A stretch of DNA of 64,000 nucleotides, taken from assembly GCA_947579665.1 (NCBI GenBank), contig OX388351.1, positions 61,016,939 through 61,080,938 of the forward strand, in the 5' to 3' direction. The notes beneath the pieces are model-generated. The model did no database searches and was not told the origin of the DNA. It was given only the letters and a program-made list of their open reading frames with translations. This document shows positions 12,776 to 24,260 of this stretch, in pieces. The DNA comes from Sympetrum striolatum (Eukaryota; Arthropoda; Insecta; Odonata; Libellulidae). Each line of letters opens with the position of its first letter. The stretch's first letter is position 1. Both the position numbers and the translations under genes were made by a program.

Positions 12776-13489
12776 AGCACTTTCAGTCTATCTATGAATG
12801 ATGACTTCTGATGAACTAATATTCATATGACAAGGGGTTTGATGTAAGAATAGAATTGCTAGTTTCATTCTTGCTAAAATAAAGGCAGATTAATTATTAT
12901 CATTACTATATATTTCACTATTTTATTTAAATATATTCCATTGTAGAACAAAGTTTCAGGAACAATTTCATACTGCATTACAATAACTTTATTCTTAAAG
13001 TATAGATATGTACGTTGTAATAGACTAATTATACATTGATATATCATTAGTAGTTGTTTAAAATATCTTGGTAACGATCAACGACCATTTATAGTATAAC
13101 TAAAAGAAACACGATGAAAATAATATTTCCTGGTTAACTTTCAACGATTGATGACTCTTGAGAGCAAATGCTATTATTGTAAAGGGATATAGTTCCTGAA
13201 AAGCCGTTGTGGAGTATTATTGTTAATGGTCTAAAGGCAGGAAAGGGAGATGAAGATTTTGTTCGGCTGAGAAATGATCGTGGTAAAATGGACATACTGA
13301 AGTGCTTTTAAGAGAGATCGCAATAGATATAAAAGGTATACGGGATACTTAGACTTAGTAATTTACTACACAGTATGGTGAGGAAAATTGCAGAAAGAAA
13401 GAACTACTGAAAAAAGTTCAGGATATACTGCAGGAGCTGTACAGTATAAAACGGAGCCAAGAAGGTTAAGGACAGAAGTAAGATAGTGG
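12776..13489. other. Non-genic stretch
   Basis: AT-rich DNA with no recognised feature up to the tandem repeat at 13490. Confidence 0.4.
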
Positions 13490-13673
13490 ACTATTAAAAT
13501 AAAAACACTCTTTGTAAGTATTCTTCGGTGGGCAAACCACCGATGAGGAAAACTGAGCCTTGTATCGATTCAAGTATAAATACTATTAAAATAAAAACAC
13601 TCTTTGTAAGTATTCTTCGGTGGGCAAACCACCGATGAGGAAAACTGAGCCTTGTATCGATTCAAGTATAAAT
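13490..13673. repeat. Two identical 92-bp tandem units
   Basis: Units 13490-13581 and 13582-13673 are identical by eye. Each contains a 7-bp stem (TCGGTGG / CCACCGA) with loop GCAAA, at 13525-13543 in the first unit. Identity implies a recent duplication or a collapsed or expanded satellite fragment. Nothing matches it elsewhere in the window. Confidence 0.9.
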
Positions 13674-14827
13674 ACCTTTGGTTCGATTAGGAATACGATT
13701 AAAATTTAGATAGCTATGAGTGATACTTGCCTAAAAAGAGCGTTGTTGAATTCATTGCTTGATTATTGGATTCGTGGTAAAACATCACAGAGGAATATAA
13801 TGAGAGTAACGCAAAAATTTCATTTTCATTTTTTCAGGTTCCTTGCGTTTTCTCGGAATGAAAAAGTGGATGAAGAGAAAATCATGGCTAAATATGATTG
13901 AATCTATTACCAGGATCTAATATTTAATTTTCAGCGTATTTGAGAACAAGTATGGAAAGAATCCCTGAAATATAGGTAGAAATAATTCCATATTCCATTA
14001 CTATAGGACTTACTGAGGCAATTAAGTTGAGAACTGAGTGAATTCATATTGTCGATAATCATAATCATACCGGTGAAACCTTAATAAATCTTGAATGACA
14101 TGACAAGGGAACTTTTATGTTTAGTGGATGAAAAAGATAGGGGGAAAATAATGCATGCATCTGAATCAAAAGAGAAGTTGATAAAAGGCCGCTCATATAT
14201 CCGTGATAGGCCGCGGGACCTCAATTCTTTTCACTGCACGTTTGTTGTTTCCAACTGTGCAGGAAGCACACAGCGGAACACATTAACTTGAGTACCGGCT
14301 GTCATTCACATCCCCTGAGTGAAAATCCAAGACAGCCGAGTATGAATTAAAAACCGCCTTCAAATCACGGCCTAGATCGATGAGGCATTTCCTTCCCCGA
14401 AAAGTACCGCATTGAGTCCTCCATCATCCTCTTCCCCGTTCAAGATAATTCGCGAGTGGTCCATTCATTCCATCCGTCACCCTCTTATCGGCCCTCTTTC
14501 CATTCTTCCCATAATTCCCCGCTCGAGCCTTGACCGCTATCTCCTTTCAGAAGTGAAATAAAAAGAATCTCGGCCGTTCCTTCTGCTGCGAGAACACATC
14601 TCGCTTTTTCCAAATCCTTTCGCCCTTCAACTCCATTAGCGTTATGAGACCACGGCGTGCCTTTGGGAGAGAAATGAGAGGAAGGGAATAAAGAGATTAG
14701 GAGGCGTAACCAGGTGAAAAAGTCGCCTCCATATTGATGCAGCGAATGCGACGGCGGTAATCTCGCCGAACTGTTTCCTTGGATAAAGTGTCCCTTTTAT
14801 CGTCCAAGGGAAACCTTTTTCCTCCGA
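13674..14827. other. Non-genic stretch with a pyrimidine-rich GC island
   Basis: From about 14290 to 14830 the DNA turns GC-richer, CpG-containing and C/T-biased on the plus strand. No coding pattern is recognised. Confidence 0.4.
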
Positions 14828-15066
14828 GGTAACGATGTGCGGTGGGGACTTGTCCCCACGACCGCTTTGGTAGTCGCGAAGGTCTCCGAAGAACCCAGGA
14901 AAACCTTAGAGGTTCATAAATATAAAATCTCCAATAACGTCTTTGTCGGCGTTCCTCGTCTCATTCACCTGTATTCGGACGGCGATCCTATCTTTTTTTC
15001 TACGAATACCGGTGAATGAGACGAGGAACTTCGGCAAAGACGGTTATTGGATATTTTAAGCTTCTA
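14828..15066. repeat. Fold-back repeat, family F, copy 1
   Basis: The left part contains the small palindrome GGTGGGGACTTGTCCCCACG and then ACCGCTTTGGTAG, shared with 52.5 kb. It is followed by an arm containing CGTCTTTGTCGGCGTTCCTC. The reverse complement of that arm lies at about 15013-15055 (GAATGAGACGAGGAAC, CAAAGACGGTTATTGG). The spacer is about 45 bp. The arm motif GTCTTTGTCAGCGTTCC recurs at 58.5 kb, so this is a dispersed family. No protein frame and no clear target duplication are seen. Confidence 0.7.
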
Positions 15067-18000
15067 ATTCATAAACAGCCGTGTTCCAGTTTATTTTCAT
15101 TACACCTCAAAAGCTTGATAATAAATAAAGGGTGTAATATAATGTTAATCGAGGTGAGAAAGCATAACTTTGTGGAAAGGCGTATAAAAAGGCAGCTCAA
15201 TAATTTCCTCACTAAATTCATTTCTTTATATAATATTAATATACGATAATTTGTTTAGACGTTAGAGGGGGTAACCCTCAGAATGAATACTTTTGGATAA
15301 TGGATCAATTGAAACACTAGATATTGTTTTTTGATCATTCAATATTAAGGAGATAGGTTTTATTAGAAATGTCTAACTCCTTTTCCAACATTTATAAAGG
15401 AAATATTCAACGAGACTTATACTTTTTTCTGCGGTCATGAACTATCCTAATCAAGATAGGTAGAGATTGGAAGTTGCATTGATTGAATATTTTGTGATAT
15501 TATTCCTCTTGTTTAGAAATTAAAACATATTTAGTAATAGTCAACATATGAGATATTGTTTAAAGTAACTTAGCTATAACTTGAAAAAGCACAATTTTTT
15601 AAGGGACATTTCTTCATTCGATTAGAGTAATTTTGTAACTAGGTAACAGTTATTTAGTAATAATATATAATTTTTGCTTGGAGACAATTGTATTTTATTA
15701 TTATTATTATAAAACCTTAAAATTAATTAATATTTAATTAATTTATATTTAGCGAGGCCCATGCGGGTCTTTGAACCTAACCCTTGAAGCCATATTTAAT
15801 GCTACATACGATAGAAAGATTTGTTGAAAATAAAACAAGAATTATTTTAATAGTACAATGCTGTAGCTAAGAGATAAACATCTTTTAGTAATTGTATTGT
15901 TAAATGTATTACAGTATTGTGCATAAGATTAAGTAGGTCCATTAGTAACACCTGCATCAATAATAATTAAATACCGAAACACAAAGTAGTTTTCCTCTCA
16001 TGTGAATACGTGCAATGGAGGCATACGTATCCCTTCGGCATCGAGCGATGTGCTCTGTGCTATTTGCAGATTATTAGGCAGTGATTGCTCAAAGTCTGAA
16101 AGATGTTAAATGCATGAAGAAGCTAATGGAAATCTCTGAGAGGGAAGAACTGGATAAACACGGAGAAAACAGAATTGGCATAACTTTAAAGCGCTACTGT
16201 CCTAGCGGATTGGAGCGATACGTCACTGCGTAATTAAGCTTTTTGAGTACTGAGTAATATCCAATAATGCATATCTGATGTGATCGGATTCCGCATCAAA
16301 TACGCTCCATTTTCGTAAGATATTTTGACATGGTATGGGGATTTGTATTTATTGACCTAACATTCTATATATTTATTACTAAAATGATTGCAGGCCCTCA
16401 TAACTAAATCAACAACAAGCAGATAAGAAAAATAGTTGAAGTGAAATATATTAACAAAGAAAAAATTAAAGAAAACTTTGATAAAAAGATAATAAATAAT
16501 GAAGGCGAATATTAAACATGAAAAATGGAGAACGAGGGCACGAGAAAACAATTTTATTACATAGATATTCGTGAAATTTATGATTTAATTTAGACTGAAG
16601 TTTACCAATGAGTAATTGTGTTGAGGAAAAAAGGTTTGCGAAGCACTGCCATATAAAATAATCGATATAATCAATGGTAACTTAAGTTTGGTATTTTACA
16701 AATACTCACCCTATTCATACGATGATAGTAGCAGAGTATTTTAATATTTTAAATCGGTGCAAATGGACAATAATATTTAAAAAATATCAAGGGATGTATT
16801 TTGTGGCACTTTTTCCAATTTTTTGAGCCACCCGGCAGTTTAGGGGATTGATATCTTCTTATGAAATAAATAATTCTGTATACAAATACAGATATTGACT
16901 GGGTGCATAAGAACATTCTGAAGAAAATATGGGAACTCCTGTTTCTATTTATACCACGAATTTCTCAAAAAGCGCCCCTTGCTGTGTAGATATAATTCAT
17001 ACGAAGATTAATACGAAAAAAAGTTAAGTAGAAAAAGAATCGAAAAATGGTGCAGAGAACTGGAATCGGGGTAGAAGAATAAGGATTAGCGGTGGATCTA
17101 GTGGGATATTCAAGAGAAGCTATAATAAGCACGCCCGGTTGAGGAAATGAGGATATTAGATTAATAATGACTTTGGAGGAATCAACTCTAAAATGGAAGA
17201 AAGACTCTTCGTTATTATGTTCGGAGAATAAATAGGTAAATTTCGCCGATATTTTGTTAGCATGTACTCTAGGAGTAATATTTTGTATATAAACCGGATA
17301 TCACTGATTCACTCATTTCTTATATTCGGTGACATAACCGCTATTAATTAGAAAATGGCAAATAACTCGTTTTACATAAAACTTTTGGTTTGAGTTTTGA
17401 GGTTTGAGCTGTAACATACGTACTCAAAATTGACTTATGGGTTGTAAAATTATTTTTCCTATAATAATGCATGAATAATAAAGTACTGTGATGCTATCCG
17501 AAATTGAAAGTCATCGTCCTTATCATTGTTACGTAAAGGTGAATTTTGGCGGTTTTTGCGATTTTTGTTAAGCTTTAGTCCATTTGAGCGATTAAATTCA
17601 AGTTTTTTTCTTATTTTTCAATTAATCAGCATCAAATGCGCAATTTTTGAGTGCTATTGGAATTCGAAACTCAAAAAATCGTTTTTTCAGGCCTGCCTAG
17701 TGCTCCAACGGGCATAAGCAAAGACGTAGGGTGTTGGGAAATATGGAATGGAGAAATATTATCAATGTTGAGTAATTGGGTGTTGGGATACGGGGAAGAA
17801 TGGAATATAGGGCAACCACTGCAAAGTGAAGAGCCTCTGAAAATTAAGTAAAGCGGCTAACTTAAAGGGACATCCGCTTCTGAACGATATTTAAGACGCC
17901 ATCTGTTGAAACTATTCGAGGCCGTGAGGTGCAGAAAGCCGAAATGATTATCTGCAAAAGACGCTAGCGAGTGACCTAATTACTTCCGAGATTCATATTT

Positions 18001-18239
18001 GAAGCGGGGATGATGTTCGCTGCAATTTCAGTGGACCAGAGTTAAGAAGTAGGTATTGTGCTCGTGAAGCAATTACGGGTCGAGTCAATTTGATTTCGAG
18101 CCCTGCAGTCGAATTTTTATTTCCCATCGTTCGCTTAATCGAATCGGGAAGGCGGAGGATAACGTTTTCGAAGGAATATTCCGAGAAGAGCTTTTTTACA
18201 CTCCAAAGTCGAGGGAGAAAAAATTGGCCATGGGAGCGG
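15067..18239. other. Non-genic stretch
   Basis: Mainly AT-rich, with chance open frames. From about 17860 to 18240 it is somewhat GC-richer. No recognised gene or repeat family. Confidence 0.4.
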
Positions 18240-18355
18240 TAATTCCATCCTGGTGATTACCAGAGGGTATTCTGTACTATAAATACGTACTATTCATCTT
18301 ATTAAGGTTTTTCGAGTATCGCTCACAAATAAATGCATATAATTAAATAACGTTT
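18240..18355 (+). repeat. Degenerate direct repeat, copy 1
   Basis: Contains ATTCCATCCTGGTGATTACC and then GAGTATCGCTCACAAATAAA plus TGCAT. The same two blocks in the same order recur at about 18745-18840. The pair suggests an old local duplication or two copies of an unknown repeat. Confidence 0.6.
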
Positions 18356-18744
18356 ACGCTGATTAAAGTTATTTAAAATTCATACTGAATTAGCTAATTC
18401 ACAGCGATATTTTTTTATAAAATTCATATATGTACTGCATAAATATTTTTATAATTATTTATTTATTTTTACTTTTTATTCATACATGCTTATTTTGTAT
18501 TTATTTGGGTTCATTATATGTATGCATAGTAATATTTTTGATTTTTTATTAATTGGTATGTAAGTTAACGTTGGCACCAGTCCTTGCGACTAATTGCGAC
18601 GATTTTGCAGAGTAAATAAATAAATATTTAAGCAGCAGGCCGCGGACATGATTAAAATAAAATAATGTAATGGTGAGTTTGACTCTAATGGTGATATTAT
18701 TTCTCCAAATGAGAATATTTGATAAATAAAAACAAATTTGAACA
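18356..18744. other. AT-rich spacer between direct repeats
   Basis: Very AT-rich. An AAATAAATAAAT run near 18615 could be an old retroposon tail, but no body is recognisable. Confidence 0.35.
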
Positions 18745-18840
18745 GAAATTCCATCCTAGTGATTACCCAACAAATATATAGTTATTATCTTACTAAAATT
18801 ATTTGAGTATCTCTTACAAATAAATGCATCTATCTAAAGA
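18745..18840 (+). repeat. Degenerate direct repeat, copy 2
   Basis: Contains ATTCCATCCTAGTGATTACC and GAGTATCTCTTACAAATAAA plus TGCAT, matching copy 1 about 500 bp upstream. The blocks are conserved better than the DNA between them. Confidence 0.6.
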
Positions 18841-21800
18841 ACATGATGGTGAACATAAATAGAATAACGTAAATGGCGGAGATTGGGTTATTTTTGACCC
18901 ACTCTCTTTTCTCTAGCTTTCCTCATTTAGGATATGTTGTGAATGTAAACAAATTTAAATTATAATAAAAACGCTATATTAATTGTTATAGAGAAGGTTA
19001 AATCTTATTAAAATATCAAATTAAAACTAGCAGGAATCGAGGATCTCAGGAAAAGTCGCGTTGCATCAGAACCGAAGAAGCTTTCGTGGTTTCAAAGTAT
19101 AAGGTAATTCCGAGAGAGATGCCTCACCTAAGGAAATTACATTATAATAATGACTTAAGTGATAAATTGAATGTGAAACTGCGTGATAGAATTCAACAAT
19201 TATTAATTATGAATAGTAAGCAAACAAATTTTGTTTAAAAATATTTGTACCGAAAATATTTAAGTATTTTTGGATCCATGCATTTGGCCATCTCTCTGAT
19301 TGCCCGGGTGAAAATCTCTGTGAAAGAGATGCATCATTAGCTTAAACTGCATTAATTAGGATCTAACTAAACGTTTAAGTTAACTTTTAACCATGGAACT
19401 TCATCTACAGTGAAATTCTACGTTTCACACGCTTTCATTGCGTTTACATTTAGCGAACGTAATCTAAAAAAAATTCGTTTAAGTTTAACCTTCCCAATAT
19501 ATCTTGCAGAATTTCACAATTATTATCAAAAAGCATCATAATAGAGGAAAGCTAAAGTTAAGATATTAAAATATGGAGCATAAGAATGAAAATACCCGAA
19601 AAGAGTCAAAACCGGGCAAAAAAGGCTCGATTTCTGCCGTTTAAGAGTTAAATATATCATACATATTTACTCTATTTCGAAGTTTAAATCTTTTAGCAGT
19701 AGGTGCATAGTTTCCTCTAGTTCTCTTCTCTCTCTGGGTGACAAGACAATTACTGATCTACAGATCTACGTCATTATAACCGAGGAAGAGGTTTTCGTAG
19801 CAATTTTCTGATTTTCATCGCTTTTAAGATGATAAGAACCATTTAATCTCACGATGCAATACATATTAAGCAAATGCATTAATTTATTTGTGAAAACTAA
19901 AGTCAAAGAACTTTTCGAATATTTTTTATAGATATGCGATAATTTAGCGCCCGACTTTATTTCTGTGGCACTTAAATAAGTTAGAATCATGATATTAAAA
20001 TCGTGGCTAATAATCCCCCTACCATTAAAACAGTAAAGAACTTATAGAGAAGCTATAAAAATCAAATTTATTTTGAATATATATTTGTAGAATATGTTAT
20101 TTAAGCGTACATAAAGTCACTATTCGAACCTAAGATGTGAAGAAAATAATTTTTATTGATAAGTTGAAAAATTTAATGACTGTATTCAAGAGTACGATAG
20201 ATTTAGGCATATCGCCTAATAATATCAAGCTAAATATATATAAACCTAACTCTATAGATTCTATATAACATATTTTTAAAATTAATCTTCGAAAACGTAA
20301 GATAACAGTACATATTTAGTTATAGATTTATAAATTATCGGTATGTTCCGATAATGATATGGATGATTTTTAAGTCATGACTCATTTCTTTCTATAGCTT
20401 ATCAGCTTATTTTCGTTATTTTTTCAATTTCTTTAACGCGTTCACTCATTAAATTTTTCGCTGTGCTCTGTTAATATGTGAACAGTTAACTTTTATAATA
20501 AATAAATGTTGTTTTTTTTGAGTCTTTAAACGTAAGGAAAACTTAGGATGACATGAATGCATTTTTTATTTATCATTCAATTTACATAATTCATTGAGAA
20601 TATAACCGAGGGTGAGCGTTAACTTTAAAGGGGTCGAAATCCACGGCATTAAAATTTCGCCAATCCCTCTTTTATGCTAAGAGGGTGTGACTCAGGCAGA
20701 TTCGGAATTCTTCTTACGGACTGGACCCTCCCGCGCCATTGAAGAACTTAGTGACCTCTTGGGACGCCAAACTATTAGGTAGGCTAAATGCCCTGAAGAG
20801 GTCGAAAAAAGGGCGCATACAAATGTCATATAAAAAGACAGCCGCTGGAATACTAAAGCGAGGGGACGGCAAATTTGTTCTGGGTCGTTTGTCGTGGCAG
20901 GAAAGGAGCCTCATTGCTCGAAACGTTTTTAAGTTATAAAAATAAACTGTTTTCACACTCCACTCATTCAGTAATCGGAGGGGATTGCCTTAAATGATGA
21001 AAAGTTAAAGTGCTAATCATGTTAAAATAATGCTAAGTATATAGAATAAATATTCTTAATTATGAAAACAAAAGGGCTTCAATTGTGTAAAAAATGAGAG
21101 GGAAATTTTAATGTGACCGGTATGGAACCGCAGAGGAGTCTTTGATAAAACTTGCAGATGCTTGAATCTGGCTTTGTTTTCAGGAATAAGGTATTTTTCA
21201 TATTTCCAGCTGTGTAAATTTTATATACAGCGAGATATACGCTATTCTGGGCCCATTTTAATGAGCTAACATAAAAATATTAAAGAAAAATCATCTCATG
21301 CGTAGTTTTCCTTAACTACAGTAGCTTGAAGATACATTGAAAACGTCTTCGTAGGAAAAGAACGATGAAAATGCTCCAATTTTCCTGGTTAACTCTCCAG
21401 ATGGGAACTAATTCTCTACTTCAGATAAACCCGGGCAAGCGAATTTTAACCCTTAAAAATACGCTGCGTTTTTGCTTATATACTGAAGAACTTATCTTTT
21501 AATGCAGCGTGATTTTTCGTTATGTTATATAAATCACAATTAAACAAGGATAGAAATAAGCTAGCTGAGCACATGGAAAGTACGTTTTAAATTATTTGAA
21601 TAAGAATAACATGTTAAACCGAGTTGCAATGAATAAAATACCAGAGAGGAAAAAAATCGTCCTCTAAATATTTTACTTCCTCCATACAAAAGACGTAAAT
21701 GTAGGCTTTTGACAGATGCTTTTTAACCTTTGCATATGTAAAACCGACATCTAGTGAAATACGGTATCTTATAAGCTGTTTTAAAGATGCTCTCCGCCGG

Positions 21801-22471
21801 TTACTTCCTGCTTTTTTAGAAGAACATATCCAATATATTTCGACGAAAAGAAGCTTATGATATTCATTGAATATCCTAACTATCCAATGAGTAAATGTAG
21901 GCATAAATTGATATTCAATATCGCTTAGTCTCCTACGATAAGGAACATTTACAATTAAAATACAAATTAAAAGGTTGGAAAAAAAGGATTGAGGTTACTT
22001 CAAGCCTTACATTAACTGGAACGTCACAAAGGAAATACTAACGGAGCTGAAAGTTCCTTCCAAAGGATAAAAGTACCCTTCTTTTACTCGCCTTGAGGAA
22101 GCGATACCAACAAGCTATTACTGAACGGTTTTCTTTCTTTGATTCAAAAGATCCTTTGTCAATTCCCAGCCATAAGTTTCACTTCTACAAACATTTCATT
22201 CCTGCTTCCTCTTGAATAACTTCACATAATGTACCCACATTCGTAAAGCACTAGAAAAACTAGATTTCATCAAAAGAATAGTCAACGGGAGCAAATAGTT
22301 ATACAAACCGCAGGCGAAGTAACATTACAATAGCTGAATGGAACCCTGTTTATTAGTGTTGTATTCGTGAATTAGTCAACTAAAGGAAGAAGGTGTGAAT
22401 AACTACTAAGAAACAGTAGCGAGCTTTACTTTTATACTTAAATTATACTTTACTTAGGTAAACGTTAATTA
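18841..22471. other. Non-genic stretch
   Basis: AT-rich overall. A small block at 20690-20940 has moderate G+C and overlapping open frames on both strands (66 and 80 codons), neither recognisable. A small hairpin (ATTATCGG / CCGATAAT) lies at 20334-20355. Confidence 0.4.
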
Positions 22472-22509
22472 TTGTAAATTAAATGATCGCAATGGGGAAA
22501 TCATGGCGT

Positions 22510-22915
22510 CCATTTTTACCTACTTACGTGTAAATGTGTTACTGTTTGTTATTTTTTTGTTCTTGTATGATACCATTGGTAAATGTGTTACTGTTTGTTA
22601 TTTTTTTGTTCTTGTATGTTACCATTGGTATGTCTTCTTGTCTTTAAATCCCATTTCATCTAAGTTCATCACAGTTTTCTTATCCGTAGGTTTCGCAGGT
22701 TTTTCACACCCCCTTCTTGAGGGTGTTTTCCTGCAGTGGAAATATTTTCCTAAGCTCTTAGCTTAGGTTTTAAAAACCACAAAGTAAACTTCTTATTTGT
22801 ACTGTTTTCTCAAGTTATCCTTTTTTAATTTATACGTCGAAGGGTTAATATTAGACGTAAGAAGAGGCTTTGTAGTCTCAATCTCGCCCTCAATAATGTC
22901 ATTTATTATTATTAT
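22510..22915 (+). mobile_element. (ATT)n-tailed retroposon insertion, family R
   Basis: A roughly 405-bp element ends with AGTCTCAATCTCGCCC and an ATT-repeat tail. Internal landmarks are GTAGGTTTCGCAGGTTTTTC and, after a short C-rich run, GTGTTTTCCTGCAGTGG. The same landmarks occur in order on the minus strand at 40.3, 42.1 and in part 27.8 kb. There is no coding frame beyond chance and no tRNA-like head, so it is either a SINE of unknown origin or the 3' part of a LINE. Its boundaries are supported by the unoccupied counterpart at 23.1 kb. Confidence 0.7.
22530..22627 (+). repeat. 49-bp tandem duplication inside the retroposon
   Basis: Two almost identical 49-bp units, 22530-22578 and 22579-22627, begin GTAAATGTGTTACTG and differ at one position (GATAC / GTTAC). 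I see no matching duplication in the other family R copies. Confidence 0.85.
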
Positions 22916-23101
22916 TTAATGACAGTTACGTCAATCGCTGTCTCATCTCCCATTGGATGTTGCTTGAAGGTTATCGAACATAGGTGTATAGTATAAATGT
23001 ATGCACCTCCAGCCTTATACCACTAGGCTGTTTTCAGGCTAAATATTTAGATAAAGATATTAAACACACCATTATTACAACTAGGAACTAGTTCATTTGT
23101 A

Positions 23102-23205
23102 TGATTAAATCATCTCAATAGGGAAATCATGGCGTTTAATGATAGCTACCTCAATTACCGACTAGTCTCCCATTGGGCGGTGCTTTGAGGTTAGGAAACG
23201 TCACC
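23102..23205. repeat. Duplicated segment, unoccupied copy
   Basis: Carries AGGGAAATCATGGCGTTTAA running directly into the region before GTCTCCCATTGG. It corresponds to the DNA on either side of the 22.51-22.92 kb retroposon but lacks the insertion. Confidence 0.55.
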
Positions 23206-24260
23206 AACTTAAACTCCGGAATGGGAGCAATGACTATTTACCCCGATAGAGGGATAGATAATGCCGATCATCCCGCATTCGCTATTTACTCTAAGACGGT
23301 CGGTGGCATCTCATCGTCTCTCTGACCGACTCCGCCTGAGGATATTTGAAGACCGAGGAAACCCTGCGCGTGTCCCAGGGGGGAAAGCCGCTCCCGCACC
23401 CGGATGTGTTTACACTCGCCGCTTTCCTTATCCTTGCGATCCGCTCCAATTACTCCCCGGGATTAAGGTGAAAAGTCAAGTGAAAAGCGGGGAAAGATGC
23501 GCAAGTTTTTTGAAGGGGAGAGCCCGATGGATGCATGCGCCTTTAATTTCCCTTTCTTTGCCCCCTAACCCCCTGAGACCGCCGCCGACCTCCTCCCTAA
23601 AAAATTTAACCCCTCCCCGAAACCCCCTGAAACCCTTGGGTAACTTTTTTCGTGCCTCTCTTAATTAAAGGAAGAGAAGGGGAGAAGTTTTCCTAGTGCT
23701 ACCCGAGCAAGAATTAATACGCACATTTTTGTGATGGTTTGCGAGAGAAGGGAGGGGGCTGACGCAGATAGCGGCATTTTTATCCTCGAATAAAAAAGGG
23801 GAAAAGTTCCTCAAGGTGAGTGGAATATTTGTAAGGGACAAGGGGATAAGGGGTTCGCAGAGAAGAGCGGAAATGAGGGACGCGGATGAAAAGTCCTGGA
23901 AGAATCCAATGACGGCGAGCCGAATGTCTTCAAGAAGTGAAAGAGGATAGAAAGTGTTGAGAATGGATATTAACGACATGGGCTGGAAAAATACTGTTTG
24001 AGATGGAGCGGGAGGCCGGGCTCATTCAAAGGGAAAGTTTCGTATCTTTTAAATAAGGCGCGGATTTTCGGAATGGGATTGTCGCGGAAAATCATTGTGT
24101 GACCTGCGGGAGGGATGATGACGTCAGATTTGGTTACAGAGGCGAGCGGCGAAGACGTCACTCGGTTGAATTTGCCCTCAAGTTCCCACAGATTGAACGT
24201 ATCCACCATCACAATAGGTCTATAAATAAACCATGAACACACTTCATAGATGAATACTTC
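23206..24260. other. GC- and CpG-rich island, no gene recognised
   Basis: Compositionally distinct from its surroundings. It has C-rich tracts (23560-23640) and then a purine-biased plus strand (23660-23960). Open frames of 135, 104 and 97 codons overlap on opposite strands and show no family pattern, so I read them as consequences of the composition. It could be an unrecognised exon or regulatory island. Confidence 0.4.

Larger units (their letters stand above)
22472..22990. repeat. Duplicated segment, occupied copy
   Basis: The flanks of the retroposon at 22510-22915 match a contiguous segment at 23102-23205. Left shared block: GGGGAAATCATGGCGT, against AGGGAAATCATGGCGT. Right shared block: TCTCCCATTGG followed by related bases. 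The occupied and unoccupied versions together define the insertion boundaries. Confidence 0.6.

Noticed and set aside
13490..13673. Hammerhead ribozyme in the 92-bp tandem unit
   Set aside because: CCGATGAGG lacks the full CUGANGA box, and no GAAAC box with a following cleavable triplet lies in the required order.
13490..13673. CRISPR-like array
   Set aside because: Direct tandem units without spacers, in eukaryotic DNA.
23261..23668. 135-codon plus-strand frame
   Set aside because: Its basic and proline-rich composition follows from the C-rich island. Competing frames occur on the opposite strand and no family is recognised.
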